A model generated the notes under the pieces. The model had not been told where the DNA came from and did no database searches. It saw nothing but the letters and a program-made list of their open reading frames with translations. This document shows positions 8,006 through 16,749 of a stretch of 64,000 nt of DNA, piece by piece. The position numbers and the translations under genes were made by a program. Where the stretch lies: positions 65,281-129,280 of the forward strand of contig CAYYKD010000005.1 in assembly GCA_964471825.1 (NCBI GenBank). The letters are read 5' to 3'. Source of the DNA: CAYYKD01 sp964471825 (GTDB taxonomy: Bacteria; Spirochaetota; GWE2-31-10; CAYYKD01). Every line of letters begins with the position of its first letter. The stretch's first letter is position 1.

Positions 8006-8064
8006 GAGCCTCCTGCAATAATAAAAGATCAAAAGTAGTTGAAGGGATTTTTACGGGGAGGCTC
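8006..8064. repeat. Short inverted-repeat element with GAGCCTCC ends
   Basis: GAGCCTCC at 8006-8013 pairs with GGAGGCTC at 8057-8064 and the next bases pair weakly. The tetranucleotide AATA flanks it on both sides, which could be a target duplication or chance in AT-rich DNA. It follows the end of the HAAS gene and could also act as a transcription stop. Another GAGCCTCC stands alone at 8525-8532. Confidence 0.5.
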
Positions 8065-8240
8065 AATATACAAATAAGTGATTTTAGTAATTATTAACAC
8101 ATCAATTTATGCGGCTTTTTTATAATTCTCCAAAAATTATTTTTATACAAAAGTCGCTTGATATTCTTTAAAAATTCTTCAAATTTCTTGATATTCTTAT
8201 GTAATTTATTTATATTATTAGTTAAGTAAGGAGACTGCAA

Positions 8241-8417
8241 ATGGTAATATTAGAGTTTTTAACAATCGGAATAATAATACTCCTAAGCATAGCCTATTTA
8301 ATATACATCTTTATAAAGAAGGCAAAAAACAAAGGTAGATGTGAGGGGTGCTCTAAAGCCGGTAATTGCACGGAACAAACAATTACAGAAACAAAAATAG
8401 AAAAAAATGCTCAATAG
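8241..8417 (+). CDS. FeoB-associated Cys-rich membrane protein
   Basis: A 58-aa protein with one N-terminal membrane helix (about 3-24), a basic stop-transfer stretch (KKAKNKGR) and a short cytoplasmic tail with C34, C37 and C43. This matches the small FeoB-associated Cys-rich proteins that accompany Fe(II) transporters. AAGGAG lies 7 nt before the ATG. It is unusual in being 2.5 kb from feoB and on the other strand, although still within the iron region. Too short for most gene callers; family assignment is by layout. Confidence 0.65.
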   Translation: MVILEFLTIGIIILLSIAYLIYIFIKKAKNKGRCEGCSKAGNCTEQTITETKIEKNAQ

Positions 8418-8564
8418 TTATTATTTTTTATTTTTATTAAATAATATTTAACACTTTTTATTTATATTGCTATATTGTATTAAATTATAAAAATTGGTGC
8501 TTGAAAAAATATTTTTAATCCCATGAGCCTCCCTATAGTATAAATTTAAATTAAGAGGTAACAT

Positions 8565-9321
8565 ATGAATATTTGCAACATACTTTTAGCAGAGNNNNNN
8601 NNNNGTCAACCAGAGAATGACAGAGAAGATGTTAAAATTAATGGGACACTCTGTTATTGTTGCATCAAATGGTCAGGAAGCAGTTAATATTACCCTAGAA
8701 CAAAAATTTGATCTTATTCTGATGGATATGCAGATGCCGATCCTTGACGGAATTGCAGCATCGATACAGATACGACAAAATTTTACCAATCCAAATAGGG
8801 ATACAAATATATACGCTTTAACAGCAAATGCCTTTGATGAAGATAGAGAGCTATGCCTATCTTCCGGAATGGATGGTTTTATAACAAAGCCTGTAACAAG
8901 AGCACTCTTGAGTAATATTATAGAGTCTGTTCATTCGGGTGATTCTAACACTCATAAAACTGACAATCAACAAACATTATCACTAATTAATTATGATATG
9001 CTTAACGATGTCTCAGAGGAGGACAGGGCAGTCATTATCGAAGAAGTTTTAAACGATGTTCCGGATAGACTAAACTTGTTAAAGAAATATATAGATAACC
9101 TTGAGTTTGACAAGATTTCAGAGTACTGCCACAAATTACGGGGAGTATTTCTAATGTTTGAGGCAAAGGAGATAATTTTATATTTTGATAGAATGCGTCT
9201 TCTCTACAAAGACAAAATTAAAGAAGGTTATCATCCACTTTTTGAGCAATTATCAGCAAAAACAGATATTTTTCTAAACGAACTAAAGGATTATCTTTAC
9301 AAACTAAAAATTTTGAAGTAA
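8565..9321 (+). CDS. Receiver-HPt signalling protein (interrupted by a scaffold gap)
   Basis: The frame opens MNICNILLAE, is cut by 10 N, and resumes VNQRMTEKML. In receiver domains these blocks are usually joined by three residues with the acidic-pocket Asp (DNx), so about 9 nt are missing and the 10-N spacer puts the two sides out of frame artificially. The phosphoacceptor Asp is in LILMDMQMP, and the Lys switch in FITKPV. The C-terminal half is an HPt domain with its His in YCHKLRGVF. The pairing lets phosphate move from receiver to HPt in a phosphorelay. AGAGGT precedes the ATG. A PAS histidine kinase follows 8 bp downstream. Confidence 0.85.
8595..8604. other. Scaffold gap (10 N) inside the receiver domain
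   Basis: Ten N of arbitrary length. From receiver-family alignment the true gap is probably 9 nt, encoding Asp-Asn-x. Confidence 0.95.
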
Positions 9322-9329
9322 AATTAAAT

Positions 9330-10532
9330 ATGATTAATCAAATTCCTAGAGAGATAGATATATTAGATAAAAATGATGGGGGTTGTCTTCATATAGATGA
9401 ACAAAACTGCATCCCATTTATGATTAACACCAATCCACTACCGGTTATTATTCTTAATAAAGACAGACAAATCGTAACTGCAAACAAACCATTCTATAAT
9501 TATTTTAACATCCAACATGACAACAGCATTACAGGTAAATTATTTGGAGAAACAACCGGTTGCCATAACTTCTTTAAGAATGGCTGCGGTAGAAGTGACG
9601 GTTGTCAATTCTGCAAAGCCCTTGATATCATAAATAGAGCTATCAATGAAAATCGCAGTGTTACAGATGAGTGCAGACTGGTATTAGATGATTCTAATAC
9701 AAAGGGTTCCTATGAATTCAGGTTTACTGCATATCCTTTTACTATGGATGGATGTTTTTTTATTATAGTATATCTGTTTGATATCAGTGATACAAAAAGA
9801 AGACGGATACTTGAACGGGTGTTTCTACACGATCTTCTGAATACTGCCGGAGCATTAAGCGGTTTCATTGAACTATATGATATGATTCCCGATCCTAATG
9901 ATAAGAGAGAAATTTTTAAAGATATATCCAACCTTTCGGCAACTCTGATTGATGAGATCTATAGTCATAAAGATATCCTCAGTGCTGAGAATAGTGAACT
10001 ACAAATCCGTACATCAGATATAAAAATTGAAGGATTAATCAAACAGATCCTTTTCGAAATAAGCACAAGAGATTTTGCTAAAGGAAAATCTATATTAATT
10101 GATCCGGATAGTCAAATAGACATATCATTTAACTCAGATCGTGTGATAATTAAACGAATTCTTCATGCCATGATAAAAAACGGCATGGAGGCATCAGTTA
10201 AGGGAGAGACTGTATATATAGGCACAAAAAAAGAAACGATAATAACAAATATGCAAATTACCGGACAACAAAATGAACAGCATAAAGAACAACAGAGTGA
10301 ACAACTGGTTTTCTATGTCAAAAACTCCCAATTCATTCCGCATCAGATAGCCCTGCAGATTTTTCAGAGAGGATTTTCAACAAAAGGAACCCATAGAGGT
10401 GTCGGTACCTTTTCAATGCGGTTATTTGCCGAGAATTTTCTTCATGGCACTGTTGATTTTGTAACAGATGAAATTGACGGCACAACATTCTTTCTCAGTA
10501 TCCCCTACATAGAGGGTTTAAATGCAAAATAA
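9330..10532 (+). CDS. PAS-domain sensor histidine kinase with a four-Cys cluster
   Basis: A soluble 400-aa sensor kinase. The PAS domain (about 28-155) has an insertion with C78, C86, C92 and C95 (GCG...GCQFC), spaced like a metal or Fe-S site. The dimerisation helix has H167 in FLHDLLN. The ATPase domain shows an N box (MIKNGMEAS) and a G box (GVGTFSMRLF) but a divergent middle, with a Q/E-rich insert near 310-327. There is no transmembrane segment, so it senses a cytoplasmic signal. It follows the receiver-HPt gene by 8 bp and overlaps the next lipoprotein gene by 11 bp. Redox or metal sensing is inference from the Cys cluster. Confidence 0.85.
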   Translation: MINQIPREIDILDKNDGGCLHIDEQNCIPFMINTNPLPVIILNKDRQIVTANKPFYNYFNIQHDNSITGKLFGETTGCHNFFKNGCGRSDGCQFCKALDIINRAINENRSVTDECRLVLDDSNTKGSYEFRFTAYPFTMDGCFFIIVYLFDISDTKRRRILERVFLHDLLNTAGALSGFIELYDMIPDPNDKREIFKDISNLSATLIDEIYSHKDILSAENSELQIRTSDIKIEGLIKQILFEISTRDFAKGKSILIDPDSQIDISFNSDRVIIKRILHAMIKNGMEASVKGETVYIGTKKETIITNMQITGQQNEQHKEQQSEQLVFYVKNSQFIPHQIALQIFQRGFSTKGTHRGVGTFSMRLFAENFLHGTVDFVTDEIDGTTFFLSIPYIEGLNAK

Positions 10533-11439
10533 AATTATCCGTTACCTCATCATAACCCTTATCATTTCATCATGCAACAACAACAATCCTGATTGGGTAG
10601 TAAGAAGATATCTTGATGCAGTCAAAAATAATGACAACCAAAAAGCATATAACTGTATGGCACCGGATGACCGGAGAGCATATAGTCAGGAAGAATACTC
10701 AAACAGTGAAACCATCACCCCATTAACAAAACAGATTAGCCTCTCGATGCAATATAAAATAATTAGTCTCACTAAAACGGCACCGGATAGAGCAATTGTT
10801 AAGGTTAACATTTCAATGATCGACCCCAACCTGCTATTCTCAATATATGGTGATCAGATTGAAAATATGGCCGAAAATGAGCTTAGAAAATTCTTTAAAG
10901 CAAACAAGATTGGCCTAAGGAAGACGATCAAACAGAGAGATGTCGAGTACAGACTTGTATATGTATCCGGCACATGGTACATATTCGCTAACATGGCAAA
11001 GAAGAAGTATGCCTCAGATCTTTATAATTCGGCACTTACACTATATGATAAGGGATTACTCGATGAGGCCTTAGATACTTTTCGAGATGTAAGGGGCTTT
11101 AATCATAACATCGAGAAGACATATCAATATGAGGAATCAATACTAAAAAAACAAATATATATTAATGAATACCTGAAAACTAAAATTACCCACAATATTG
11201 AGGACACAAATTTATTTATTAATTACAATATCACCAATATCGGAACCTATATGATAAAGGGTTTTACAACCAGAATTAAATTTATAGATAGTTCTATGTC
11301 ACTTAGAGATAAAGTTGAATCCGTTGAAAATAGATTGATTGGATTTGAGGAAACCCTACGGGGAAATATTATTTCTGATCTTTACCACGATGATTTTAAA
11401 GAGCTGGTTTCAATAACGATTTCTGATATTAAGTACTAA
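10522..11439 (+). CDS. Lipoprotein with DUF4878-like and TPR-like parts
   Basis: A 305-aa exported lipoprotein: short signal peptide with lipobox IISSC (Cys18), then a cystatin/NTF2-like region WVVRRYLDAVKNNDNQKAY and further on VSGTWYIF, typical of small DUF4878-like domains. A helical repeat region follows near 170-215 (YNSALTLYDKGLLDEALDTF). The C-terminal third is beta-rich and unknown. Its start overlaps the kinase gene upstream, so it is likely co-expressed with the signalling genes and could be an envelope sensor or target. Role not established. Confidence 0.75.
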   Translation: MQNKIIRYLIITLIISSCNNNNPDWVVRRYLDAVKNNDNQKAYNCMAPDDRRAYSQEEYSNSETITPLTKQISLSMQYKIISLTKTAPDRAIVKVNISMIDPNLLFSIYGDQIENMAENELRKFFKANKIGLRKTIKQRDVEYRLVYVSGTWYIFANMAKKKYASDLYNSALTLYDKGLLDEALDTFRDVRGFNHNIEKTYQYEESILKKQIYINEYLKTKITHNIEDTNLFINYNITNIGTYMIKGFTTRIKFIDSSMSLRDKVESVENRLIGFEETLRGNIISDLYHDDFKELVSITISDIKY

Positions 11440-11461
11440 ATATTTTATGGAGACAATTAAG

Positions 11462-12634
11462 ATGGAAAAAAGTAAAAAAATCGCAATATTAAAAAACACC
11501 AGGATTTTTGGTAAACTTAAAGATAGCGACTACAATATGATCGCTGAGGTTGCAAATCTGGTTGACTACAGTAAGGGAGAGATCGTCTTTAACGAGGAAG
11601 ACGCAGCGGACGCATTTTACATAATTGTTGATGGAACAGTCAGTATTATAAAAAAATCTAAAAGCGGTGAGGTCTCAATACTTGCAGTAAAACAATCGGG
11701 GGCTGTGTTTGGCGAGATGGCTGTAATCGATGAATTACCAAGGAGTGCAGGCATTAGAGCAGAGACAGATCTATCCCTGCTCAAGATTTTAAAAGAGGAG
11801 TTCACCTCTCTCATCAATACAAACTCTAACATTGCCGTTGAGTTATCTCGCGGTATATGTTCAACCGTCAGAGATTCAAACAACTCATACATCAACAACC
11901 TTGAACGAAGAAACAGACAACTGGAAATAGCATACAGAAAACTTAAAGAGATGCAGGGCGAGCTGATAGCAAAAGAGAAACTTTCACTTGTCGGCCGGTT
12001 TGCCTCATTAATTGTTCATGATATTAAAAACCCCATGACAAATATAAGAGCCTATGCAGAACTGATAAAAATGACCGTAAAAGATAACCCGAAGGTTCAT
12101 AAATCAACAACTGTTATTATGAATGAAGTAGACCGTCTGGTAAAGATGACTACAGAACTACTAGAGTTTTCAAGAGGTGAGATGCACCTCAAGATGACAC
12201 CTATCAACTTAACCAGTCTCCTTTTAAACATTATTGATTCAATAAGAGCAGACCTTCTACAGAGAGGCGTGTCTATTGTCTTTGATGAAAAAACTGACTC
12301 TGTTATTATGGGTGACCCTGATAAACTTACAAGAATGTTTCTTAACCTTATCAACAACTCAATTGAGGCAATTTCTTCAAGCGGTAAGATAACGCTAAAG
12401 ATATCAGAGGAGAATGAAAAAGTTAAATTTGTAATTCAGGACAACGGTTGCGGAATGGAACCTTCAATACTGGAAAAAATATTTGAACCTTTTTTTAGCC
12501 ATAATAAAAAAAAGGGGACAGGGCTTGGAATGGCAATTGTAAAGAGTATTATTGAATCTCATAAAGGGGTTATATCATCTGCAAGTAAACCAGGCCTTGG
12601 AACAAGATTTGAGGTTGTGTTTCCCGCTCTATAA
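11462..12634 (+). CDS. Cyclic nucleotide-binding sensor histidine kinase
   Basis: A 390-aa cytoplasmic kinase. Residues about 10-125 form a cNMP-binding beta barrel (GEIVFNEEDAADAFYIIVDG, FGEMAVIDELPRSA). A coiled coil (about 142-165) leads to the HisKA helix with the phospho-His in IVHDIKNPMTN. The ATPase domain has NLINNSIEA (N box), DNGCGM (G1), IFEPFF (F box) and GTGLGMAIVK (G2). The start chosen is ATG at 11462, with GGAG upstream; ATG at 11447 has no site. A class III cyclase in this window (22503-25265) could supply cAMP, although not every cNMP-like domain binds a nucleotide. Confidence 0.9.
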   Translation: MEKSKKIAILKNTRIFGKLKDSDYNMIAEVANLVDYSKGEIVFNEEDAADAFYIIVDGTVSIIKKSKSGEVSILAVKQSGAVFGEMAVIDELPRSAGIRAETDLSLLKILKEEFTSLINTNSNIAVELSRGICSTVRDSNNSYINNLERRNRQLEIAYRKLKEMQGELIAKEKLSLVGRFASLIVHDIKNPMTNIRAYAELIKMTVKDNPKVHKSTTVIMNEVDRLVKMTTELLEFSRGEMHLKMTPINLTSLLLNIIDSIRADLLQRGVSIVFDEKTDSVIMGDPDKLTRMFLNLINNSIEAISSSGKITLKISEENEKVKFVIQDNGCGMEPSILEKIFEPFFSHNKKKGTGLGMAIVKSIIESHKGVISSASKPGLGTRFEVVFPAL

Positions 12635-12687
12635 AAGCCGGTTATAAGTTAACATGTGCCAAAACAATATTCTGATGTTTTCAATTC

Positions 12688-12729
12688 AAGGATAACTATA
12701 AGGATAAATATACTATAAAGGATAACTAT
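12688..12729. repeat. Imperfect repeats of AAGGATAACTAT before the methyltransferase gene
   Basis: AAGGATAACTAT occurs at 12688-12699 and 12718-12729, with a third, one-mismatch copy (AAGGATAAATAT) at 12700-12711. The last copy contains the AAGGA ribosome site and overlaps the ATG at 12728, so this repeat duplicates a ribosome-binding sequence. Confidence 0.7.
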
Positions 12730-13486
12730 GAACGATAAATCAAATGAGATTACTGTCTACGGGCTTCAATCAGTAAATGCACTATGTGAGAGTAGTCCCG
12801 ATAAAATCAAACGGCTTTTCTACAATGCATCTGTTTCAAAAAAATTCGGCAAAATAACCGCATATCTGGCAAGCAAGCAAAAAATCTATAGACAGGTTAC
12901 TGATGGTGAGCTTGAAAAAATTACAGGAACAAATAGACATTCCGGCGTTGCTGCGGTTATAGATCCACCTTTAATTCACATCATAGATGACACCTCCTTA
13001 CAAAAAATCTCCCGGGATAACTCGCCGTTGATTATTCTCGATAGAGTCGGAAATCCAAATAACCTTGGGGCCATTGTAAGAACAGCTGCATTCTTCGGAC
13101 TCAAAAATATTGTTCTGACAGGCAATGACTCTACAGCTATGATTTCTTCAGCTTCATATAGAACAGCTCAGGGAGGAATGGAATTCGTTAAACTTTATCG
13201 TGCAGCTGATCCTGCCGGACTTATCAATATGTGCAAACAGTATTTTACCGTCATAGGTACGACTCTAAATTCTCAAACACCTCTTGATGCTTTGTCATCA
13301 AAAATCCCGCCGGGAAAACCGGTTGCATTTATCTTTGGCAATGAAGAGGATGGTTTAGATATAGCGACCGAAAAATTATGCGATCTACTTACTATAATTA
13401 ATGGGTCAGGCAAAATGGATTCTCTAAATGTCTCTAATGCAGCATCAATTGTAATGTATGAACTGAAAAAATGGAGGTCTGTATGA
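12728..13486 (+). CDS. TrmH/SpoU family RNA 2'-O-methyltransferase
   Basis: A SPOUT-fold enzyme of 252 aa that methylates ribose 2'-OH in rRNA or tRNA using AdoMet. The N-terminal substrate-binding part (YGLQSVNALCES ... FYN, TGTNRHSGVAAVIDP) precedes the catalytic domain with motif 1 DRVGNPNNLGAIVRTAAFFG, motif 2 FIFGNEEDGLD and motif 3 SLNVSNAASIVMYEL that forms the trefoil knot. The layout resembles RlmB or TsnR; the exact RNA target cannot be read. The stop overlaps the next start (ATGA), giving a coupled pair with the AMMECR1 gene. Confidence 0.9.
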   Translation: MNDKSNEITVYGLQSVNALCESSPDKIKRLFYNASVSKKFGKITAYLASKQKIYRQVTDGELEKITGTNRHSGVAAVIDPPLIHIIDDTSLQKISRDNSPLIILDRVGNPNNLGAIVRTAAFFGLKNIVLTGNDSTAMISSASYRTAQGGMEFVKLYRAADPAGLINMCKQYFTVIGTTLNSQTPLDALSSKIPPGKPVAFIFGNEEDGLDIATEKLCDLLTIINGSGKMDSLNVSNAASIVMYELKKWRSV

Positions 13487-14049
13487 TTGAGATAGTACAC
13501 GAGAAGGAACAAAAATTTCTTCTGGGACTGGCAAGAAAGGTGATGGAGCAAAGAAAAATTATCGAATTAACCACAAGTGACCTTGTTGATTATGATCCTA
13601 TTCTAACCAAGAAACTAGGCGGTTTTGTAACAATTCATAAAGATGGAAATCTTCGCGGCTGCATAGGATATATTCTTCCTATCAGATCATTACATGAGAC
13701 AGTCTCTGTAAATGCGTATAACTGTGCGTTTTCAGACCCCAGATTTCAACCGGTCAGACCGGAAGAGCTGAGCGAAATTGAGATTGAAATTAGCGTACTC
13801 TCAATTCCAAGAAAGATTACATTTGATTCTTATGCTGAGATCCTCATGAAATTAAAACCTATGATACATGGAGTTACAATCAAAAAGGGATACCAGGGAG
13901 CTACATTTTTGCCGCAGGTTTGGGAGCAGCTTCCATCAAAGGAAGAGTTTTTAACTCATCTCTGCAATAAGGCAGGAATGCACTCAGATGAATGGAAAAA
14001 CATTGATGGATTGGAGATTGAAATATATGAAGCTCAGGTTTTCAAATAG
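13483..14049 (+). CDS. AMMECR1 domain protein
   Basis: A 188-aa single-domain protein. It has the family hallmarks: a GGFVTIHKDGNLRGCIGYI core including LRGCIG, then SLHETVSVNAYNCAFSDPRF, and EIEIEISVLS, with the late QVWEQLPSKEEFLTHLC block. The biochemical role is unsettled; the family has been linked to redox or radical SAM chemistry. The start chosen is ATG at 13483, with GGAGG 5 nt upstream and overlap with the preceding stop; ATG at 13471 lies before that site. Confidence 0.92.
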   Translation: MIEIVHEKEQKFLLGLARKVMEQRKIIELTTSDLVDYDPILTKKLGGFVTIHKDGNLRGCIGYILPIRSLHETVSVNAYNCAFSDPRFQPVRPEELSEIEIEISVLSIPRKITFDSYAEILMKLKPMIHGVTIKKGYQGATFLPQVWEQLPSKEEFLTHLCNKAGMHSDEWKNIDGLEIEIYEAQVFK

Positions 14050-14106
14050 AGATTCTTAAAATTTCGCCTGAGTCCGTTGCAAAACAGATGATTGATACCT
14101 ATAACA

Positions 14107-14376
14107 TCATTTTCCAAGTGTATTCTTTATGCCGGCTACAACATTATCATGAATTAGTAAAGAGATGGTATTTATCATATCAGGTTGTTCTCCTGCATCT
14201 TTCATGGTCATTACCATCTGCTGAACAATATGGATCCGGTTTTCACTCGGCTGTTCAATAAGACCGGATAATAATAAATGCAAAGGATCTTCCGGATCTC
14301 TAAGTATTTCTATCAGTGAAATCAAAAGATCCTGGTCATTCTTCTTTTTACTGTTTTTCTTATTTTTAAAAAACAT
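14107..14376 (-). CDS. Hypothetical protein, 89 aa
   Basis: A small soluble protein with a Lys-rich start (KNKKNSKKKND), then a helical body (DLLISLIEILRDPEDP, SGLIEQPSENRIHIVQQMVMTM) and a last helix. No family is recognised. It is convergent with the AMMECR1 gene and divergent from the methyl-accepting protein gene. The composition and AT-rich codons match the neighbours, so it is probably a real gene. Confidence 0.55.
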   Translation of the reverse strand: MFFKNKKNSKKKNDQDLLISLIEILRDPEDPLHLLLSGLIEQPSENRIHIVQQMVMTMKDAGEQPDMINTISLLIHDNVVAGIKNTLGK

Positions 14377-14723
14377 CTCTCATATCCTTTAGGGCTACAC
14401 TTAAATTTTATTTATGACTCATTCTGACAAAAAAGGCCCAAAAGCTCTTCCAATTACTTAATTATATTAACAACTTGAATAAATTAAAAGACTCACATAA
14501 TATTTTGTGTTAAATATCTACTAATAATAACCTTAATTATTAAAAAGTAAAAGTATAAATTCATAAATTTTCCTTATAAAGCACAATATTCGAAACTTAG
14601 GCGTAAAAATAATAAACTACAAACTATGACAAAAAATTATTATTATAGTCTTGCTATTTACAAGATAAATTGATAATTTATATATATTATATTTATCGAT
14701 TTTTAAATTTCGGGAGAATCAAC
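14377..14723. other. AT-rich intergenic region between divergent genes
   Basis: About 350 bp with no coding frame. A weak promoter-like pair for the rightward gene is TTGCTA near 14652 and TAATTT 17 bp on. No sigma-28 type motif is evident. Confidence 0.4.
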
Positions 14724-16607
14724 ATGAGTGATGGACAAACAAAAAAATCAAGACTATTATTAAATATTTTTTTGATAAACCTATTAGTACCTCTTGCAGT
14801 ATTTCTGCACAACTCTGTATTATTAAACCTATACAACCCCTATATCACAGCAGGTTTTAATGATAGACTTATTATGGGATTACTTAAGAATATCTTTCTG
14901 TTTGTATTCATAGCAATTGATATTCCGGCATCCCTATTTATAGCATTTTTGTTAAAACCTGTAGAGAGAGCTATTGACAACCCGCTTCTCATTGAGACTG
15001 CAAAAAAAAGGATTATAACGATTCCGATTGTTGTTCTGGTTGTTCATCTTTCAGGATTCCTATCAGGAACAATTATCAGTTATTCAATTCCGGGCGGTGT
15101 CGCACTAAACGATTTCATTTTTGTTTTTCTAGTGTCACTTTTCAGCGGGCTTTATTCATTTGCATTTTCATACGGCTTAATGGATTATGAAATATACAAG
15201 GCAAAACGATCATTTAACATTGTAACACTAGGTGAAAATGATAAAGAGCTGCCTATTTTTTTAAAAGTACTGCTAACTGTTTTCTCAGCTGCTTCTCTGA
15301 CCTATGCAGTTTCTCAATATATCGGTTGGTATTTTTACAAAAAAGGGGTGCTGGCCGATACCGGAAATTTCTTTATAAATACACTCGTAAATATAACGAT
15401 AATCGTTTTAATTTCTTTAGTACACATAAGCCTTGTAGTAACAACAATCACAAACATCATTAAGGATGTTAGAATGTCAGTAAATAGCATAATTACAGGT
15501 AAGGGCAACCTAAAAAACAGGTTAGTGATCTCAAGCTATGATGAGCTTGGTCTACTTGTCTCTGATTTTAATAAACTTCTTGATTTCCTAACCGGTATGA
15601 TCAGAAAGATAAAACAGATATCAGATAAGATAGAAAACTCCAACAGCGTACTCATTAATTCTATTGATTCAAGTAAGGGGATTTTTAAGGAATTTATCAC
15701 CTCAATTAATAAGATAATTAGTGATGTCGAGCAAAATTCAAGCTATTGTTCCGAACTTAAGAATGCAACTCAAAGCATATCAACAGCCGTTGACTCAATA
15801 AATATTGCTGTTACAAACCAGAATCTTGCTATTCACACATCTTCAAGCTCAACTGAACAGATGCTTACGGGTATAAAAAATGTATCAAATACCATTGGCA
15901 TAACAAATCGGGAGGTTCACGGGCTATATGATAGTATTAATATGAATAAGAAATCACTAAACCACATTATAACATATATTTCCGGTATAGGAAATTCAAG
16001 TCAGGAAGTACTTGGGTTAATTCATATAATCAACGATATATACGAGCGAATCAAACTACTGGCAATTAACGCTTCAATTGAGGCTGCAAGAGCGGGCAGC
16101 CATGGAGTCGGATTTGAAGTTGTAGCAACTGAGGTTAGAAAACTATCCGATGCAAGCTCATCCAGTGTAAAAAATATAGAAACACAGGTAAATGGAATGA
16201 ATGCAGAAATCACTAGCGGAATCTCCATTGTAGCTCAAACTGTTAAGGAATTAGAGTCTGTATTTAGCGTCGTTGAAAATACGATTAATGCAATTGAGAA
16301 GATATCCTATACTATGAATGAGCAGAATTCAGGTACACAGATTATCATAAGAGCAATCTCAGATCTTGTTAATTCCAGCAGTGAGTTAAATAGCATCTCT
16401 ATGAACAGCAAAGTTTACTGCGATCAACTTAACAAGATTGTATACAACCTTGTCGATGGATCAACTGCGATCAAACAGCATGCAAATAATCAGAAAAATG
16501 AGAACCTCAAACTTGTTGAAATGAACCAGAATCTGATAAATGCATCAAAATCCCTCAAGGACGGATTTGAATCACTTAAAGAACTTCTAGGATCATTTGA
16601 AATATAG
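14724..16607 (+). CDS. Methyl-accepting chemotaxis-type transducer with six membrane segments
   Basis: A 627-aa signal transducer. Six hydrophobic helices lie in the first 240 residues (about 10-30, 46-66, 90-112, 125-145, 170-190 and 210-235), instead of the usual two flanking a periplasmic sensor. A HAMP domain follows (about 250-300, with SYDELGLLVSDFN). The signalling coiled coil has the conserved hairpin tip (LLAINASIEAARAGSHGVGFEVVATEVRKLSD), which contacts CheA and CheW. ATG at 14724 has GGGAGA 7 nt upstream. No che genes are adjacent. A membrane-borne or membrane-state signal is a reasonable inference from the topology. Confidence 0.92.
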   Translation: MSDGQTKKSRLLLNIFLINLLVPLAVFLHNSVLLNLYNPYITAGFNDRLIMGLLKNIFLFVFIAIDIPASLFIAFLLKPVERAIDNPLLIETAKKRIITIPIVVLVVHLSGFLSGTIISYSIPGGVALNDFIFVFLVSLFSGLYSFAFSYGLMDYEIYKAKRSFNIVTLGENDKELPIFLKVLLTVFSAASLTYAVSQYIGWYFYKKGVLADTGNFFINTLVNITIIVLISLVHISLVVTTITNIIKDVRMSVNSIITGKGNLKNRLVISSYDELGLLVSDFNKLLDFLTGMIRKIKQISDKIENSNSVLINSIDSSKGIFKEFITSINKIISDVEQNSSYCSELKNATQSISTAVDSINIAVTNQNLAIHTSSSSTEQMLTGIKNVSNTIGITNREVHGLYDSINMNKKSLNHIITYISGIGNSSQEVLGLIHIINDIYERIKLLAINASIEAARAGSHGVGFEVVATEVRKLSDASSSSVKNIETQVNGMNAEITSGISIVAQTVKELESVFSVVENTINAIEKISYTMNEQNSGTQIIIRAISDLVNSSSELNSISMNSKVYCDQLNKIVYNLVDGSTAIKQHANNQKNENLKLVEMNQNLINASKSLKDGFESLKELLGSFEI

Positions 16608-16634
16608 AACTCTAATAGAACCTGGTGTTGGTCT

Positions 16635-16668
16635 TGTAAATCATTGCAGTATTTTTGCAAGAGTTTTT
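16635..16668 (+). terminator. Possible terminator of the transducer gene
   Basis: CTTGTAAAT pairs partly with ATTTTTGCAAGAG and a TTTTT run follows, just past the transducer stop. The stem is imperfect. Its right side also resembles the end of the 235-bp element at 49194-49428. Confidence 0.35.
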
Positions 16669-16749
16669 AATGAAAATAGATAGAGCTAATATAAAAATCA
16701 ATTGAAATAATAATTATGATTTATTGAAGATATTTTGTATAAATTTTAA

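Noticed and set aside
8502..8542. Promoter in front of the receiver-HPt gene
   Set aside because: TTGAAA and the nearest TATAGT are about 27 bp apart; no acceptable pair was found.
12650..12727. Terminator after the cNMP-binding kinase
   Set aside because: No stable stem with a T run was seen; only the AAGGATAACTAT repeats are clear.
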